Assembly (NCBI RefSeq): GCF_036625195.1
Contig: NZ_JAZKUG010000001.1
Location: 5,084,001-5,148,000 of the forward strand
Reading direction: 5' to 3'
Source: Accumulibacter sp.
GTDB taxonomy: Bacteria; Pseudomonadota; Gammaproteobacteria; Burkholderiales; Rhodocyclaceae
DNA length: 64,000 bases
Position numbers and translations under genes: made by a program. The notes beneath the pieces are model-generated. The model did not search any database, had not been told where the DNA came from, and saw only the letters and a list, made by a program, of their open reading frames with translations. Of this stretch, positions 54,561-63,382 are shown piece after piece. The first letter of the stretch is position 1. Each line of letters starts with the position of its first letter.

Positions 54561-57301
54561 GATTTCCTCGCCTTGGCTTCTTTCAGATCCGCTTGTGACT
54601 GCTTGAGTTCCATCGTTTGATCGGCGTAGCGTCGCTCCAGTTCGGCCTGGGCCTGGCGCAGTTGCGCTTCCAACTGCTTGACGGCGCTGATGTCGATGAA
54701 GGTGATGACGACGCCGTCGATATGGTTGGCCTGGGTGCGGTAGGGCATGATGCGCACGTTGAACCAGTGCCCGTCGCGGCTGGCCACCTGTCTTTCCTGA
54801 AACACCAGCGAGCGCAGCACCTCGCGGGTGTCGTCGGCCAAGCCAGGGTAATCGAGCTCGGTGGCGAGATCGGTGACCGGCCGCCCGGCATCGCCGGGAA
54901 TCAGCTTGATGATCTGGGCAGCCTGGGTGGTGAAGCGGCGCACGCGCAGTTCGCCATCCAGGAACAAGGTGGCGATGTTGGTGCTGTTGAGCAGGTTCTT
55001 CATGTCGTCGCTGGCGCGCGACAGTTCGTCCAGCTTGGCCTGCAGCTCGTGATTGACGGTTTGCAGTTCCTCGTTCATCGACTGCATTTCTTCCTTCGAG
55101 GTGGTCAGTTCCTCGTTGGTGCTTTGCAGCTCTTCATTGGTACTTTGCAATTCCTCGTTGGTGGACTTGAGCTCTTCCTGCGAGCTTTGCATTTCCTCGC
55201 GGGTGGTTTGCAGGTCTTCGTGGGCCTGTTGCAGTTCGTGCGCCAGCACCGCCAGTTGCGCCTCGTAGGCACGGGCCCGTGCCGAGGTGGTGCCGTTGCC
55301 GCGCTTGCCGGTCTCCATGGCCGGTGTGTCGGCAGCGGGCAGATCGGCAAACACCACCAGCACCATGCCGGCCAGTGCCGCCGGTTCGGCGAGCGGTTGC
55401 ACGGTAACTTCGACGCTCTGGGTGCCGCCGTTGGTGCCGACGCGGATATCTTTCACTGTCACCGCGCTGTGCTCGCGCACCGCGCGGGAAAATCCGGCGC
55501 TGAGCGCGCCGGCGAGGCCCTCGCGCGCCATGGCGAAGAGGTTGTTGTTGATCTTGCCGGCGGCCGGTTCGAGGTATTTGCCGGTCTTGCCGCTGATGAA
55601 GACGATGTCGCCCTGGGCCGTGGTAAGCACCGCCGCCGGGGCAAAGCGCGACAGCAACAGCGCCTCGGTTTGCGCCTGCAGGCTGGCAGCCGACAGCTGC
55701 GGTGCCAGAACCCGGGTCGACGCCGCACCTGCGGCGCTCGTAGCGGGCACACGATTCTGGGCGAAGGCGGTGGGGAATTCGACCAATTCGGCCTCGCGCA
55801 CGGCGCCCTGACGGCGGTAGATCCGGCTCTTGCCGGGCAGCGCGGCAAACAGGTCGGTGGCGGCGCCCACCGTCTCCGAGGTGCCCAGCATCAGAACGCC
55901 GCCGGGGTTGAGGCTGTAGTGAAACAGCGGGAACAGCTTCTTTTGCAGCTCGGGCTCAAGATAGATCAGCAGGTTGCGGCAGGTGAGCAGGTCGAGCTTG
56001 GTAAAGGGCGGGTCCATCACCAGGTTCTGTGGCGCAAAGATGACCATCTCGCGGACTTCCTTGCTCACCCGGTAGCCGCGTTCCTCCTGCACGAAGAAGC
56101 GGCGCAACCGGGTCTCCGAAACATCGGCAGCGATGTTGGCCGGGTAGGCGCCGATGCGGGCGCGGTCGATGGCGTCGGGGTCGAGATCGGTAGCAAACAC
56201 CTGCAGCGCATAGTGCGGCGCGCCCGGGTCGCGCAGTTGCAGTTGATCGATCACCTCGCGAAAGGCGATGGCCAGCGAATAGGCTTCTTCGCCGGTGGAG
56301 CAGGCGGTGGTCCAGGCGCGCAGAAGGCCACCCTTGGGGTGCGCCGCCAACAGCGTCGGGATGGCCTCGTTCTTGAGTTGTTCCCAGGACTCCGGGTCGC
56401 GGAAGAAGCTGGTGACGCCGATCAGCAACTCCTTGAACAGCAGCGCGGCTTCCTGCGAATTCTCGCGCAGGTAGCGCACGTAGTCGGCCAGCTTGGGCAA
56501 TTGGTGCAGGCCCATGCGCCGTTCGATGCGGCGGTAGAGCGTGCTCTTCTTGTAGAGGGAGAAATCGTGGCCGGTTTGCGCACGCAGGATCAGCACGACT
56601 TTCTCCAGGCCGCTGTGCTCCTTGTCGCTCAACGGGACACTCTCCGGCGGGCTGAGCAGCGGCACATGGTTTAGGTAGGCGACGATCCGCTCGGCCAGTT
56701 CTTCTGCGGGGGCGACGACGTCGGCCAGGCCGGCGTCGATGGCGCTTCTGGGCATGCCGTCGAACTTGGCGCTGGCCGGGTCCTGGACGAACACCGCGCC
56801 GGCGTTTTCCTTGATGGCGCGCAGACCCAGCGTGCCGTCGGAGCCCATGCCGGAGAGGATGACGCCGATGGCGCGCTCCTGCCGATCGGCGGCCAGCGCG
56901 CGCAGGAAGAAGTCGATCGGCAGGCGCAGGCCGCGCGGCGCTTCGGGTTCGAGCAGATGCAGGACGCCGTGCAGGATCGACAGGTCGCGGTTCGGCGGGA
57001 TGACATAGACGTGATTCGGCTCGACGGTCAGGCGGTCGGTGACCTGGCGCACCGGCAGGGTCGTGGCGCGTTGCAGCAGTTCGACCATGATGCCCTTGTG
57101 GTTTGGGTCGAGGTGCTGCACGACGACATGGGCGAGGCCGCTGGCGGGCGGCACATGGCTCAGAAACTGTTCGAGCGCTTCGAGCCCGCCGGCGGAGGCG
57201 CCGATGCCGACGATGGGGAAGTCGCTCGCCGAGATGGCCGCGGCGGGCGTGTCAGGTGCGGTTGCCGGGGCCTCGGCAGCGCGCTTCACGCTGCGCCGCA
57301 C
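54557..57301 (-). CDS. CheB-CheR fusion with coiled coil and PAS domain
   Basis: A 914-residue protein. CheB methylesterase domain (about 28-215): GIGASAGGLEAL with the Ser, VVQHLDPNHKG with the His, LSGMGSDGTLG with the Asp. CheR methyltransferase (about 225-490): YKKSTLYRRIERRMG, TTACSTGEEAYSLAIAF with the SAM site, QNLVMDPPFTKLDLLTCRNL. A coiled coil (about 680-780) with repeats of STNEELQ, then a PAS domain. Such CheBR-PAS proteins act upstream of histidine kinases, here the neighbour hybrid kinase. The GTG at 57301 lies three bases after an 11-base C tract (coding strand). Confidence 0.92.
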   Translation of the reverse strand: MRRSVKRAAEAPATAPDTPAAAISASDFPIVGIGASAGGLEALEQFLSHVPPASGLAHVVVQHLDPNHKGIMVELLQRATTLPVRQVTDRLTVEPNHVYVIPPNRDLSILHGVLHLLEPEAPRGLRLPIDFFLRALAADRQERAIGVILSGMGSDGTLGLRAIKENAGAVFVQDPASAKFDGMPRSAIDAGLADVVAPAEELAERIVAYLNHVPLLSPPESVPLSDKEHSGLEKVVLILRAQTGHDFSLYKKSTLYRRIERRMGLHQLPKLADYVRYLRENSQEAALLFKELLIGVTSFFRDPESWEQLKNEAIPTLLAAHPKGGLLRAWTTACSTGEEAYSLAIAFREVIDQLQLRDPGAPHYALQVFATDLDPDAIDRARIGAYPANIAADVSETRLRRFFVQEERGYRVSKEVREMVIFAPQNLVMDPPFTKLDLLTCRNLLIYLEPELQKKLFPLFHYSLNPGGVLMLGTSETVGAATDLFAALPGKSRIYRRQGAVREAELVEFPTAFAQNRVPATSAAGAASTRVLAPQLSAASLQAQTEALLLSRFAPAAVLTTAQGDIVFISGKTGKYLEPAAGKINNNLFAMAREGLAGALSAGFSRAVREHSAVTVKDIRVGTNGGTQSVEVTVQPLAEPAALAGMVLVVFADLPAADTPAMETGKRGNGTTSARARAYEAQLAVLAHELQQAHEDLQTTREEMQSSQEELKSTNEELQSTNEELQSTNEELTTSKEEMQSMNEELQTVNHELQAKLDELSRASDDMKNLLNSTNIATLFLDGELRVRRFTTQAAQIIKLIPGDAGRPVTDLATELDYPGLADDTREVLRSLVFQERQVASRDGHWFNVRIMPYRTQANHIDGVVITFIDISAVKQLEAQLRQAQAELERRYADQTMELKQSQADLKEAKARKS

Positions 57302-57305
57302 TTGC

Positions 57306-57316
57306 GGGGGGGGGGG
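57306..57316. repeat. Poly-G tract (11 G) at the CheB-CheR start
   Basis: Eleven consecutive G on the plus strand (C in the coding direction) lie just 5' of the GTG. The ATG at 57324 upstream of the tract is out of frame with the gene at 11 C but would be in frame at 12 (or 9). With 11 C it leads to a stop at 57286. Confidence 0.85.
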
Positions 57317-58104
57317 TTGGCCATGGCTATGTCCAGCTGAGGGATAAGGCTCATTTTACGCCAATGCGGGGGGAAATCGACCGGGTGGAGGGAGTGGTGG
57401 TGAGAGACAAGGCTCGATGCCACAGACGACCGAACACCCACCGCACGGCTTGCCGAACACCGCTTCTTCAACCGCTTCAACCCTCGTCTGCAGCCGCGCT
57501 CAGCACCGCGACCTGCGCCTACAATGGATCCATTCTCGTGAGCGCAAAGGGGTCAGATTTCCTGAGCGTCAAGGCGTGCCAGCGCCGGGCGACGGGCGAG
57601 GGCGATCCACCCGTCGCGTTCCTGGCCCAGAACCGGCGCCAGCAGCCCCAGCGCGGCATGGCTGACCACCACCAGGGAAACCGCCGACGGCCGAAAGCGG
57701 CGCCGATCACGGGCCAGGAACCAGCCGGCCGCTGTGGGCAAGTGTTGCTGCCGGTTGCGCGCCCTGCGGGGCCGCGCAAGCAGTCGTGACCGGGCGAAAA
57801 CTTGCCCCGTGTTGCCAGTCGACGATCCCTCAAGGAGCCGGCAAGGGCGGCCGCCACGGCACGACAAGCCCCAGCCGCTGCGTCGGCGACGCACCGGTGA
57901 CGGCGTGTGCCACTGCTGCCACACGGGCGCGACCTCATCTTCCATCGTGTCGGTGCGTCGTTCGCGTCGCGCGAGTCGTGCACTGCGCCCGTGACATCGG
58001 AACAGCCTCCTGACGCCTGACGAAGCGGCCCATCGCCACAAGGACCAGCACCGGCAACCCTGATCGGGCGAAGGAAAGAAGCGTCGCCAGCGGGCCGCCG
58101 AGCG

Positions 58105-58124
58105 TCGATTTTTTTTACAATCGA
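58105..58124. promoter_or_regulatory. Small inverted repeat upstream of the sigma-54-type promoter (copy C)
   Basis: TCGATT (58105-58110) and AATCGA (58119-58124) pair perfectly around an 8-base loop. It lies about 50 bases before the -24 element, where an enhancer-binding protein could bind. The other copy has matching compensating changes. Confidence 0.45.
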
Positions 58125-58171
58125 GTCCCCGCCAGAGAATGAATTCCATTTATAACAGGGCACTGCAATCC

Positions 58172-58187
58172 TGGCACGAACTCTGCT
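58172..58187 (+). promoter_or_regulatory. Sigma-54-type promoter of the PEP-CTERM gene
   Basis: TGGCACGAACTCTGCT has the GG (58173-58174) and GC (58185-58186) 10 bases apart, the RpoN -24/-12 spacing, with five of six in TGGCAC plus the following G matching the consensus. The start point would be near 58198, about 125 bases before the ATG. RpoN control of PEP-CTERM genes through the PrsK/PrsR pair is established for exosortase-bearing bacteria. Confidence 0.75.
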
Positions 58188-58321
58188 TTATGTCCGGCAT
58201 GAGCAGCACCCCTGCAAGATCAGGAGGCAAGCTGCCTGCCGCGTCCGACACCGGTGAACGCGAGCAGGGTGCACACTGGGGCTGGCCCTCGCATATCGGA
58301 CAACCTGACTGGAGAATTCAG

Positions 58322-58990
58322 ATGACCAAGAAAATCAATGTTCTTCTCGGCTCGCTGCTGGCACTGACTTCGGCCGCCGCGTTCGCCGCGCCGGCCTTCT
58401 GGACCGACTGGACGACTGTGACGACGGCTGCGCCGGGCGCGGTCGGCACCCTCAGCGTCGGCGCCAGCACCGTCAATGTCAGCTACAGCGGCGCCTACAC
58501 CTTCGTTCAGACCTCCGGCGGAACCAACTTCTGGAACCCCGCTGCGCCGTACATTTCGGCCGTGGTGGACAACGCACCGCCGGCATCCGACATCATCGCG
58601 CTGGACGCCGGCGGCAGGAAGACCATCAGTTTCTCGCAGGCGGTGCAGGATCCGCTGATCGCTCTCGTGAGCTGGAACGGCAACACGGTTGACTTCGGCG
58701 TACCGATCGAGATCCTGAGCTATGGTGCCGGCTACTGGGGCAACGGGACGCCGGTCCTCAACGCGGCGGGAACCGGGTTCTTCGGCAGCGGTGAAGTCCA
58801 CGGCGTGATCCGCCTGCCGGGTGTGCACACCTCGATCAGCTTCACCGACACCTCCGAGAACTGGCACGGCTTCACCGTCGGCGTCGTCGGCCTTGCCGAC
58901 GATCAGGCGGCGCCGGAACCGGCGTCGCTCGCCCTGCTCGGTCTCGGTCTGGCCGCCATCGGCGGCATGCGCAAGCGCCGGACGGTCTGA
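58322..58990 (+). CDS. PEP-CTERM sorting-domain protein (exosortase substrate)
   Basis: A 222-residue exported protein. ATG 58322 follows TGGAG and starts a signal peptide (KINVLLGSLLALTSAAAFA, cleavage near residue 22). The mature region is beta-rich, Gly/Thr/Val-rich. The C-terminus holds the sorting signal: PEPASLALLGLGLAAIGG then MRKRR. Exosortase EpsH would process it and it would be attached to or released with exopolysaccharide. No exosortase is in this window. A longer frame from 58139 would start upstream of the predicted RNA start and is rejected. Confidence 0.9.
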   Translation: MTKKINVLLGSLLALTSAAAFAAPAFWTDWTTVTTAAPGAVGTLSVGASTVNVSYSGAYTFVQTSGGTNFWNPAAPYISAVVDNAPPASDIIALDAGGRKTISFSQAVQDPLIALVSWNGNTVDFGVPIEILSYGAGYWGNGTPVLNAAGTGFFGSGEVHGVIRLPGVHTSISFTDTSENWHGFTVGVVGLADDQAAPEPASLALLGLGLAAIGGMRKRRTV

Positions 58991-59020
58991 GGATTCTCCT
59001 TCTCCACGAGATAGTCCAAC

Positions 59021-59091
59021 GCCGGCGCCCTCAAGGGGCCGGCTGCCCGATCCGGAAAGAAATCGAAAGCCGGCCCCCCCAAGGGGCCGGC
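59021..59091. terminator. Two GC-rich hairpins after the PEP-CTERM gene
   Basis: Hairpin one (59021-59043) and hairpin two (59069-59077 with 59083-59091, nine perfect pairs) share the sequence GGGGCCGGC. There is no T tract. They probably end the PEP-CTERM transcript and perhaps that of the convergent ald gene. Confidence 0.55.
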
Positions 59092-59184
59092 CGGCTGATC
59101 AAAGGAGTGCTGCCGCTCACCCCGCGCCGGTTCGCGGCGCGCGGTCGCTTGTGGCGGCGAGCACTCCGCTGCCGCCCTTCCTCC

Positions 59185-60306
59185 TCAGCCGGCCGCGATC
59201 AGCGAACGCGCGTCGTGGTACGCGTAACCGAGATCTTCGGCGACCTCACGGCAGGTGACCTTGCCAAAAGCGACGTTCAGCCCGTTGCGCAGATGCTCGT
59301 CGTCCTGCAGCGCCTGCCGCCAGCCCTTGTCGGCGATCTGCAGTGCGAAGGGCAGCGTCGCGTTGTTCAGGGCGTAGGTCGAGGTCCGCGGCACGCCGCC
59401 CGGCATGTTGGCAACACAGTAATGCACGACGTTGCCGACCATGTAGGTCGGCGCGGCATGCGTCGTCGCCTTCGCCGTCTCGCAGCAGCCGCCCTGGTCG
59501 ATCGCCACGTCGACGATCACCGAACCCGGCTTCATCGCGTCGACCATCTGCCGGCTGATCAGCTTCGGTGCGGCAGCGCCGGGGATGAGGACGCCGCCGA
59601 TGACGAGGTCGGCGCGCAGCACATGCTGCTCGACGTTGTCGCGATTGGAAAAGACGGTCATCACGCGTGCGCCGAGAAGCCGGTCCATGCGCCGCAGGAC
59701 GTCGATGTTGCGGTCGATGACCACCACCTGCGCGCCGCTGCCGACGGCGATCTGTGCCGCGTTCGAGCCGACGACGCCACCGCCGAGTATGACGATCCGC
59801 GCCGAAGGCACGCCGGCGACGCCACCGAGCAGGACGCCCATGCCGCCATGCGCCTTCTCCAGGCAGTAGGCGCCGGCCTGCACCGACAGCCGGCCAGCGA
59901 CCTCGGACATCGGCGCCAGCAACGGCAGACCACCGCCGGGCTGCGTCACCGTCTCGTAGGCGATGCAGACGGCACCGCTCTGCACCAGGTCGGCGCACTG
60001 CTCGGGATCGGGTGCCAGGTGCAGGTACGTGTAGAGGATCTGCCCCTCGCGCAGCATGGCGCGCTCGCCCGCCTGCGGCTCCTTGACCTTGACGATCATC
60101 TCGGCGGTCGCGAAGATCTCCTCCGCTGAAGCGGCTATCACCGCTCCGGCTTTCTGATAGACTTCGTCGGTGGCACCGATGCCGCGTCCGGCACCGGCCT
60201 CGACCGCCACCCGATGGCCATGTGCCACCATCTCCCGTACCGATGAAGGCGTCAGACCGACGCGATATTCGTGGTTCTTGATCTCCCTGGGTACGCCAAT
60301 GTGCAT
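59185..60306 (-). CDS. ald: Alanine dehydrogenase
   Basis: A 373-residue NAD-dependent enzyme interconverting alanine and pyruvate plus ammonia. N-terminal HIGVPREIKNHEYRVGLTPS, KVKEPQAGERAMLREGQILY near residue 74 with the catalytic Lys, the TYLHLAPDPEQ block with the catalytic His, NAD fold ARIVILGGGVVGSNAAQIAV near 168 and the DVAIDQGGC block near 270. Full length. GGAGACAGGG precedes the ATG. It is a single gene, convergent with the PEP-CTERM gene. Confidence 0.95.
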   Translation of the reverse strand: MHIGVPREIKNHEYRVGLTPSSVREMVAHGHRVAVEAGAGRGIGATDEVYQKAGAVIAASAEEIFATAEMIVKVKEPQAGERAMLREGQILYTYLHLAPDPEQCADLVQSGAVCIAYETVTQPGGGLPLLAPMSEVAGRLSVQAGAYCLEKAHGGMGVLLGGVAGVPSARIVILGGGVVGSNAAQIAVGSGAQVVVIDRNIDVLRRMDRLLGARVMTVFSNRDNVEQHVLRADLVIGGVLIPGAAAPKLISRQMVDAMKPGSVIVDVAIDQGGCCETAKATTHAAPTYMVGNVVHYCVANMPGGVPRTSTYALNNATLPFALQIADKGWRQALQDDEHLRNGLNVAFGKVTCREVAEDLGYAYHDARSLIAAG

Positions 60307-60679
60307 CCCTGTCTCCTCGAAACTGGTTCATGGGGCCAACCATGTTATGCCAATTCGCCGGCCGCGACGAATTTTTCTCTGCCGCTCCAGCGTGAACCGC
60401 CGGCCGTCATCGGCCGTGCCGAACCTGTTGCAGGAAGCGTTGCGATGGGGTCCACCGTTGTCACCGTGCCGCGTGACGCGCGGGTGGCGGCTGCCGACTG
60501 AAACCGGGGAGCAGTTGGAACGTATGCGCGGCGACGTCGGCATTGACGCAGTCGCCGGCAACGCCACGACCTGCTGCTTCAGCCTTTGGCTGCAACCAGG
60601 TTCCGGCAGACCGCCGGTCGAAACGCCGCCGCTGGAGCCCCACGCCACCCGCGAAACAGCGGACCATGGACGCACAGCC
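60307..60679. other. Intergenic region without a gene
   Basis: Divergent spacer between ald and the lone receiver gene. Open frames here have no conserved features. No promoter or repeat stands out. Confidence 0.4.
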
Positions 60680-61054
60680 ATGCGCCTGCTGATCGTCGAC
60701 GACGAGCGGACGAACCGCAACCTGATTCTCGCGATGCTTGCCAGCATCGACCTGCAGGCCGATTGCGCGCGCAGCGGTGAGGAGGCAGTCACCCTGGCCG
60801 CAAGCGAGCGCTACGCGCTGATCCTGATGGACCTGCAGTTGCCGGCGATCGACGGCATGGAGGCGACTCGCCGCATTCGCCAGCTGCCGCACTGCGCGTC
60901 GGTTCCCATCATCGCACTCAGCGGCCGTAGCGATGACGACGTTGCCGATGCATGCCAACAGGCTGGAATGAACGATTTCGTCGCCAAGCCGTTCTCCCTG
61001 GGTGTACTGCTCGATACCGTCACGCGCTGGTTGCGCTCTTCGCCCCCTGCCTGA
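60680..61054 (+). CDS. Single-domain response regulator (CheY-like receiver)
   Basis: A 124-residue receiver without output domain: LLIVDDERTNRNLILAML with the acidic pair at the start, ALILMDLQLPAIDGMEATRR with the phospho-Asp near residue 52, VPIIALSGR with the Thr/Ser replaced by Ser, and the Lys in VAKPF. The DGMEATRRIRQLP style is that of receivers working with hybrid kinases. ATG 60680 is chosen because it begins the fold. No ribosome site is clear. It converges on the histidine kinase at 61073. Confidence 0.82.
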   Translation: MRLLIVDDERTNRNLILAMLASIDLQADCARSGEEAVTLAASERYALILMDLQLPAIDGMEATRRIRQLPHCASVPIIALSGRSDDDVADACQQAGMNDFVAKPFSLGVLLDTVTRWLRSSPPA

Positions 61055-61072
61055 CGATCCGCCACGGCAAGC

Positions 61073-61978
61073 TCAGCGCTGGTCCGCCGTGGCACCCCGG
61101 CTCTCGTCGCACGAGGGCAGGAAAGCCACCAGTTCCGTCCCTCCCGCCGATCGATCGACGACCTGCAGATGGCCGCCGTAGAGATGCACCAGCGCTGCCA
61201 CCGCCGTCAGACCCAGACCGAGCCCCGTGCCGCGGCCGTCGCCACTGAAGAAGGGTTCGAAGACCCGGTCGCGGATCGAAGGCGAAATGCCATGGCCATC
61301 ATCGCTGACCGCCAGGCGAACGAAGTCGCCGCTGAAGCGGCTGCGACACGCGGCGCATAGCTCCCCCTCGACCCGTCCGGATCGGCGAGCGGAAAGGAGC
61401 ACGGTACCGTCATCGCCCATCGCCTGGCAGGCGTTGCGGCACAGGTTGGCCCACATCCGCTGCAGGTGCGAGCGATCGACGGCGAGCGGCGGCAGGTCGT
61501 CGTCGATCGCCACCGAGATCGTCACCGTGTCAGCCACGCTGCTGGCAAATGCCGCGACCACCTCCCGGGCAACTGCCGAACATTCGACCACATCGAGCCG
61601 TGGCGCCCCGTCGCGCGCCAGCGCCGCCACCTGTCGCACGAGGACTTGCGCGTGCCGACCGGCCGTTTCGATCTCGTCCACGTACGCCAGCACACGCTCC
61701 GTGTCCCCGCCGGCCCGCAGAAGCGCTTTTGCCAACCCGGCGAAACCCTGGATGGCAAGCAGCAGATTGTTGAAGTCGTGCGCCAGACCGGCGGCCACCG
61801 CGCCCATCGCGACCAGACGCTCAACCTCGCGCGGCGCCTCCGCCTGCCGTGCCTGCCGGCAGTTGGAGGCTGCCGGCGACCCGGGCTCAGGCGCGGGCGC
61901 CACGGGTCGGCTCGTCGTCAGCCGGCATGAACTCACCCCACAGCGACATCCGGAGACGGCAGCGATCGGCAGTGGCAA
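61073..61978 (-). CDS. Cytoplasmic histidine kinase (NtrB-like core)
   Basis: A 301-residue frame. Phospho-His in VAAGLAHDFNNLLLAIQG near residue 67, N-box NLCRNACQAMGDDG, then SDDGHGISPSIRDRVFEPFF and GRGTGLGLGLTAVAALVHLYGGH. No sensor domain or membrane helix is present; the first 50 residues are Pro/Arg-rich and may not be real, as the start is a TTG at 61978 and later starts (GTG 61903) are possible. It is divergent from the FixJ-like gene, which is a natural partner. Confidence 0.78.
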   Translation of the reverse strand: MPLPIAAVSGCRCGVSSCRLTTSRPVAPAPEPGSPAASNCRQARQAEAPREVERLVAMGAVAAGLAHDFNNLLLAIQGFAGLAKALLRAGGDTERVLAYVDEIETAGRHAQVLVRQVAALARDGAPRLDVVECSAVAREVVAAFASSVADTVTISVAIDDDLPPLAVDRSHLQRMWANLCRNACQAMGDDGTVLLSARRSGRVEGELCAACRSRFSGDFVRLAVSDDGHGISPSIRDRVFEPFFSGDGRGTGLGLGLTAVAALVHLYGGHLQVVDRSAGGTELVAFLPSCDESRGATADQR

Positions 61979-62070
61979 CCGTCGGCCGACAGTGGATTGA
62001 ACCGCGAAAAGTCGCTAGAATCAACCAAAAAGCCCCCGTAGGATTCAGCCATGCCATCTTTCTTCGAATC

Positions 62071-62682
62071 GTGACTGCATCCGGCAGGCAAACGGTCTGC
62101 ATCGTCGATGACGATGCGCAGATTCGCCGCTTCCTCACCGAAGTCCTGGGAAGCATTGGACTGATCGCCGAGGAGTATGCATCCGGAGAGGATTTCATGC
62201 GCCGCTGGCAACCGGCGAAGGCAGCCTGCGTCCTGCTCGACATCCGCATGCCGCGAATCACCGGACCCGAGATCCACGACTGGCTGCGCGAACGGGAACC
62301 GAATCTGCCGGTGATCTTCCTCACCGGCCACGCGGACGTGACGACTGCCGTGCGCGCGATGCGCCTCGGCGCTTTCGACGTCATCGAAAAACCCTTCAAC
62401 GTGCAACAACTCATCGAGCGGGTCAACCAGGCCGTCCGCCGGGTCGCGGAAGCTGCGGCCGCGACCGCTGACAACGCGGGCTGGCAACATGCGCTGACGA
62501 CGCGCGAGAAAGAGGTGCTCGCCGGCGTCATCGACGGCAAGCGCAGCAAGGTCATCGCCGCCGAGCTGGGCATCAGCGAACGGACGGTCGAGAGCCACCG
62601 CGCCAGCATCATGGCCAAGGCGGGCGCCAGCACTGCAGCCCAACTGGTGGCGATGGCGATCGGAAAGCGACAGCCGGGTTGA
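62071..62682 (+). CDS. FixJ/NarL-type response regulator (receiver plus LuxR HTH)
   Basis: A 203-residue regulator. Receiver: VCIVDDDAQIRRFLTEVLGS, VLLDIRMPRITGPEIHDWLR with the phospho-Asp near residue 55, VIFLTGHADV, and VIEKPFN. LuxR-type HTH near 140-200: TTREKEVLAGVIDGKRSKVI, AELGISERTVESHRA. GTG 62071 is the first start compatible with the fold; the frame further upstream runs through the divergent kinase gene. Ribosome site weak. The FixJ style (HADVTTAVRAMRLGAFDVIE) suggests a NodVW/FixLJ-like pair. Confidence 0.85.
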   Translation: MTASGRQTVCIVDDDAQIRRFLTEVLGSIGLIAEEYASGEDFMRRWQPAKAACVLLDIRMPRITGPEIHDWLREREPNLPVIFLTGHADVTTAVRAMRLGAFDVIEKPFNVQQLIERVNQAVRRVAEAAAATADNAGWQHALTTREKEVLAGVIDGKRSKVIAAELGISERTVESHRASIMAKAGASTAAQLVAMAIGKRQPG

Positions 62683-63004
62683 GCTTCCGGTGCCAGGCGA
62701 GCGGCCGCCCGCTCACCGCTGGCACCGGCCGGCCATGGTTTCTGCAGCGCCCACTGGTGTTCCCCGTTTGACATCGACCGACCTCGAAGCGGACAGGTAC
62801 GGGCACGTAGTCTAGCCGAAAGGACGCCAGTCCGCGACCCACCTCTGGCCTCCCACGGTGGCGACGCCAGCGCGCTCTTCTCCGTATTTCCCCTGATCCT
62901 CCCGTGAATTTCCGGATGGCGGCGCAACCGCGGCGCCGCTACGCTACGTCCTCATCGAACAGGGCCCGCTGCGCCGGCTGGCCGCAACCGATGGAGGTCT
63001 CAAC
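62683..63004. other. Intergenic region with an imperfect hairpin
   Basis: An imperfect inverted repeat (about 62687-62705 and 62708-62727, ccggtgccag/ctggcaccgg) follows the regulator stop and may end its transcript. I see no gene in the rest. Confidence 0.4.
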
Positions 63005-63373
63005 GTGGCCAAGACAATCTTCCTCGTCGACGATTCGGCGACCATCCTGCTCAGCGTGTCGAGCATCCTCGGCAAGGCCGGCTATGCCGTCGAGAAGTCG
63101 GCCAGCGCCGAGGAAGCGCTGCAGAAGTTCAGCGCCGGCATCAAGGTCGATCTGTTGATCACCGATCTCAACATGCCCGGAATGAACGGCATCGAGCTGA
63201 TCAAGAAGGTTCGCGCGCTCGCCGCCTACCGCTTTCTGCCGATCCTCTTCCTGACCACCGAATCGCAGCAGAGCCGCAAGCTCGAAGCGAAAGCAGCAGG
63301 CGCCTCGGGGTGGATCGTCAAGCCGGCAACCGCCGACGATCTGTTGAATACCATCAAGCTGGTCATCCGCTAG
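63005..63373 (+). CDS. CheY-like response regulator
   Basis: A 122-residue chemotaxis-type receiver starting at GTG 63005 with GGAGG 7 bases upstream. TIFLVDDSATILLSVSSILG at the start, LLITDLNMPGMNGIELIKKV with the phospho-Asp near residue 53, PILFLTTESQ with the Thr, and WIVKPATADDLL with the Lys. TDLNMPxMNGIEL is the CheY style. It is nine bases before a chemoreceptor-like gene, so it probably belongs to a chemotaxis cluster that continues past the window. Confidence 0.9.
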   Translation: MAKTIFLVDDSATILLSVSSILGKAGYAVEKSASAEEALQKFSAGIKVDLLITDLNMPGMNGIELIKKVRALAAYRFLPILFLTTESQQSRKLEAKAAGASGWIVKPATADDLLNTIKLVIR

Positions 63374-63382
63374 CCGCCGACG

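Larger units (their letters stand above)
57576..58240. repeat. Mosaic repeat, copy C (kinase remnant, parE remnant, sigma-54 leader)
   Basis: Blocks in order: 57576-57740 resembles 49917-50085/51837-52005 (kinase middle); 57752-57789 equals 52378-52415; 57790-57903 resembles 50251-50366; 57904-58240 resembles 50880-51215 (parE tail and leader). parD and most of parE are missing. No intact gene lies in 57302-58321. Confidence 0.8.

Noticed and set aside
57540..57575. Possible transposon end (AAAGGGGTCAGATTT)
   Set aside because: The short motif occurs near some mobile elements, but no matching end or transposase is present here.
58139..58321. Extended N-terminus of the PEP-CTERM protein (start at 58139)
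   Set aside because: It begins before the expected RNA start from the sigma-54-type promoter and would put 61 residues before the signal peptide.
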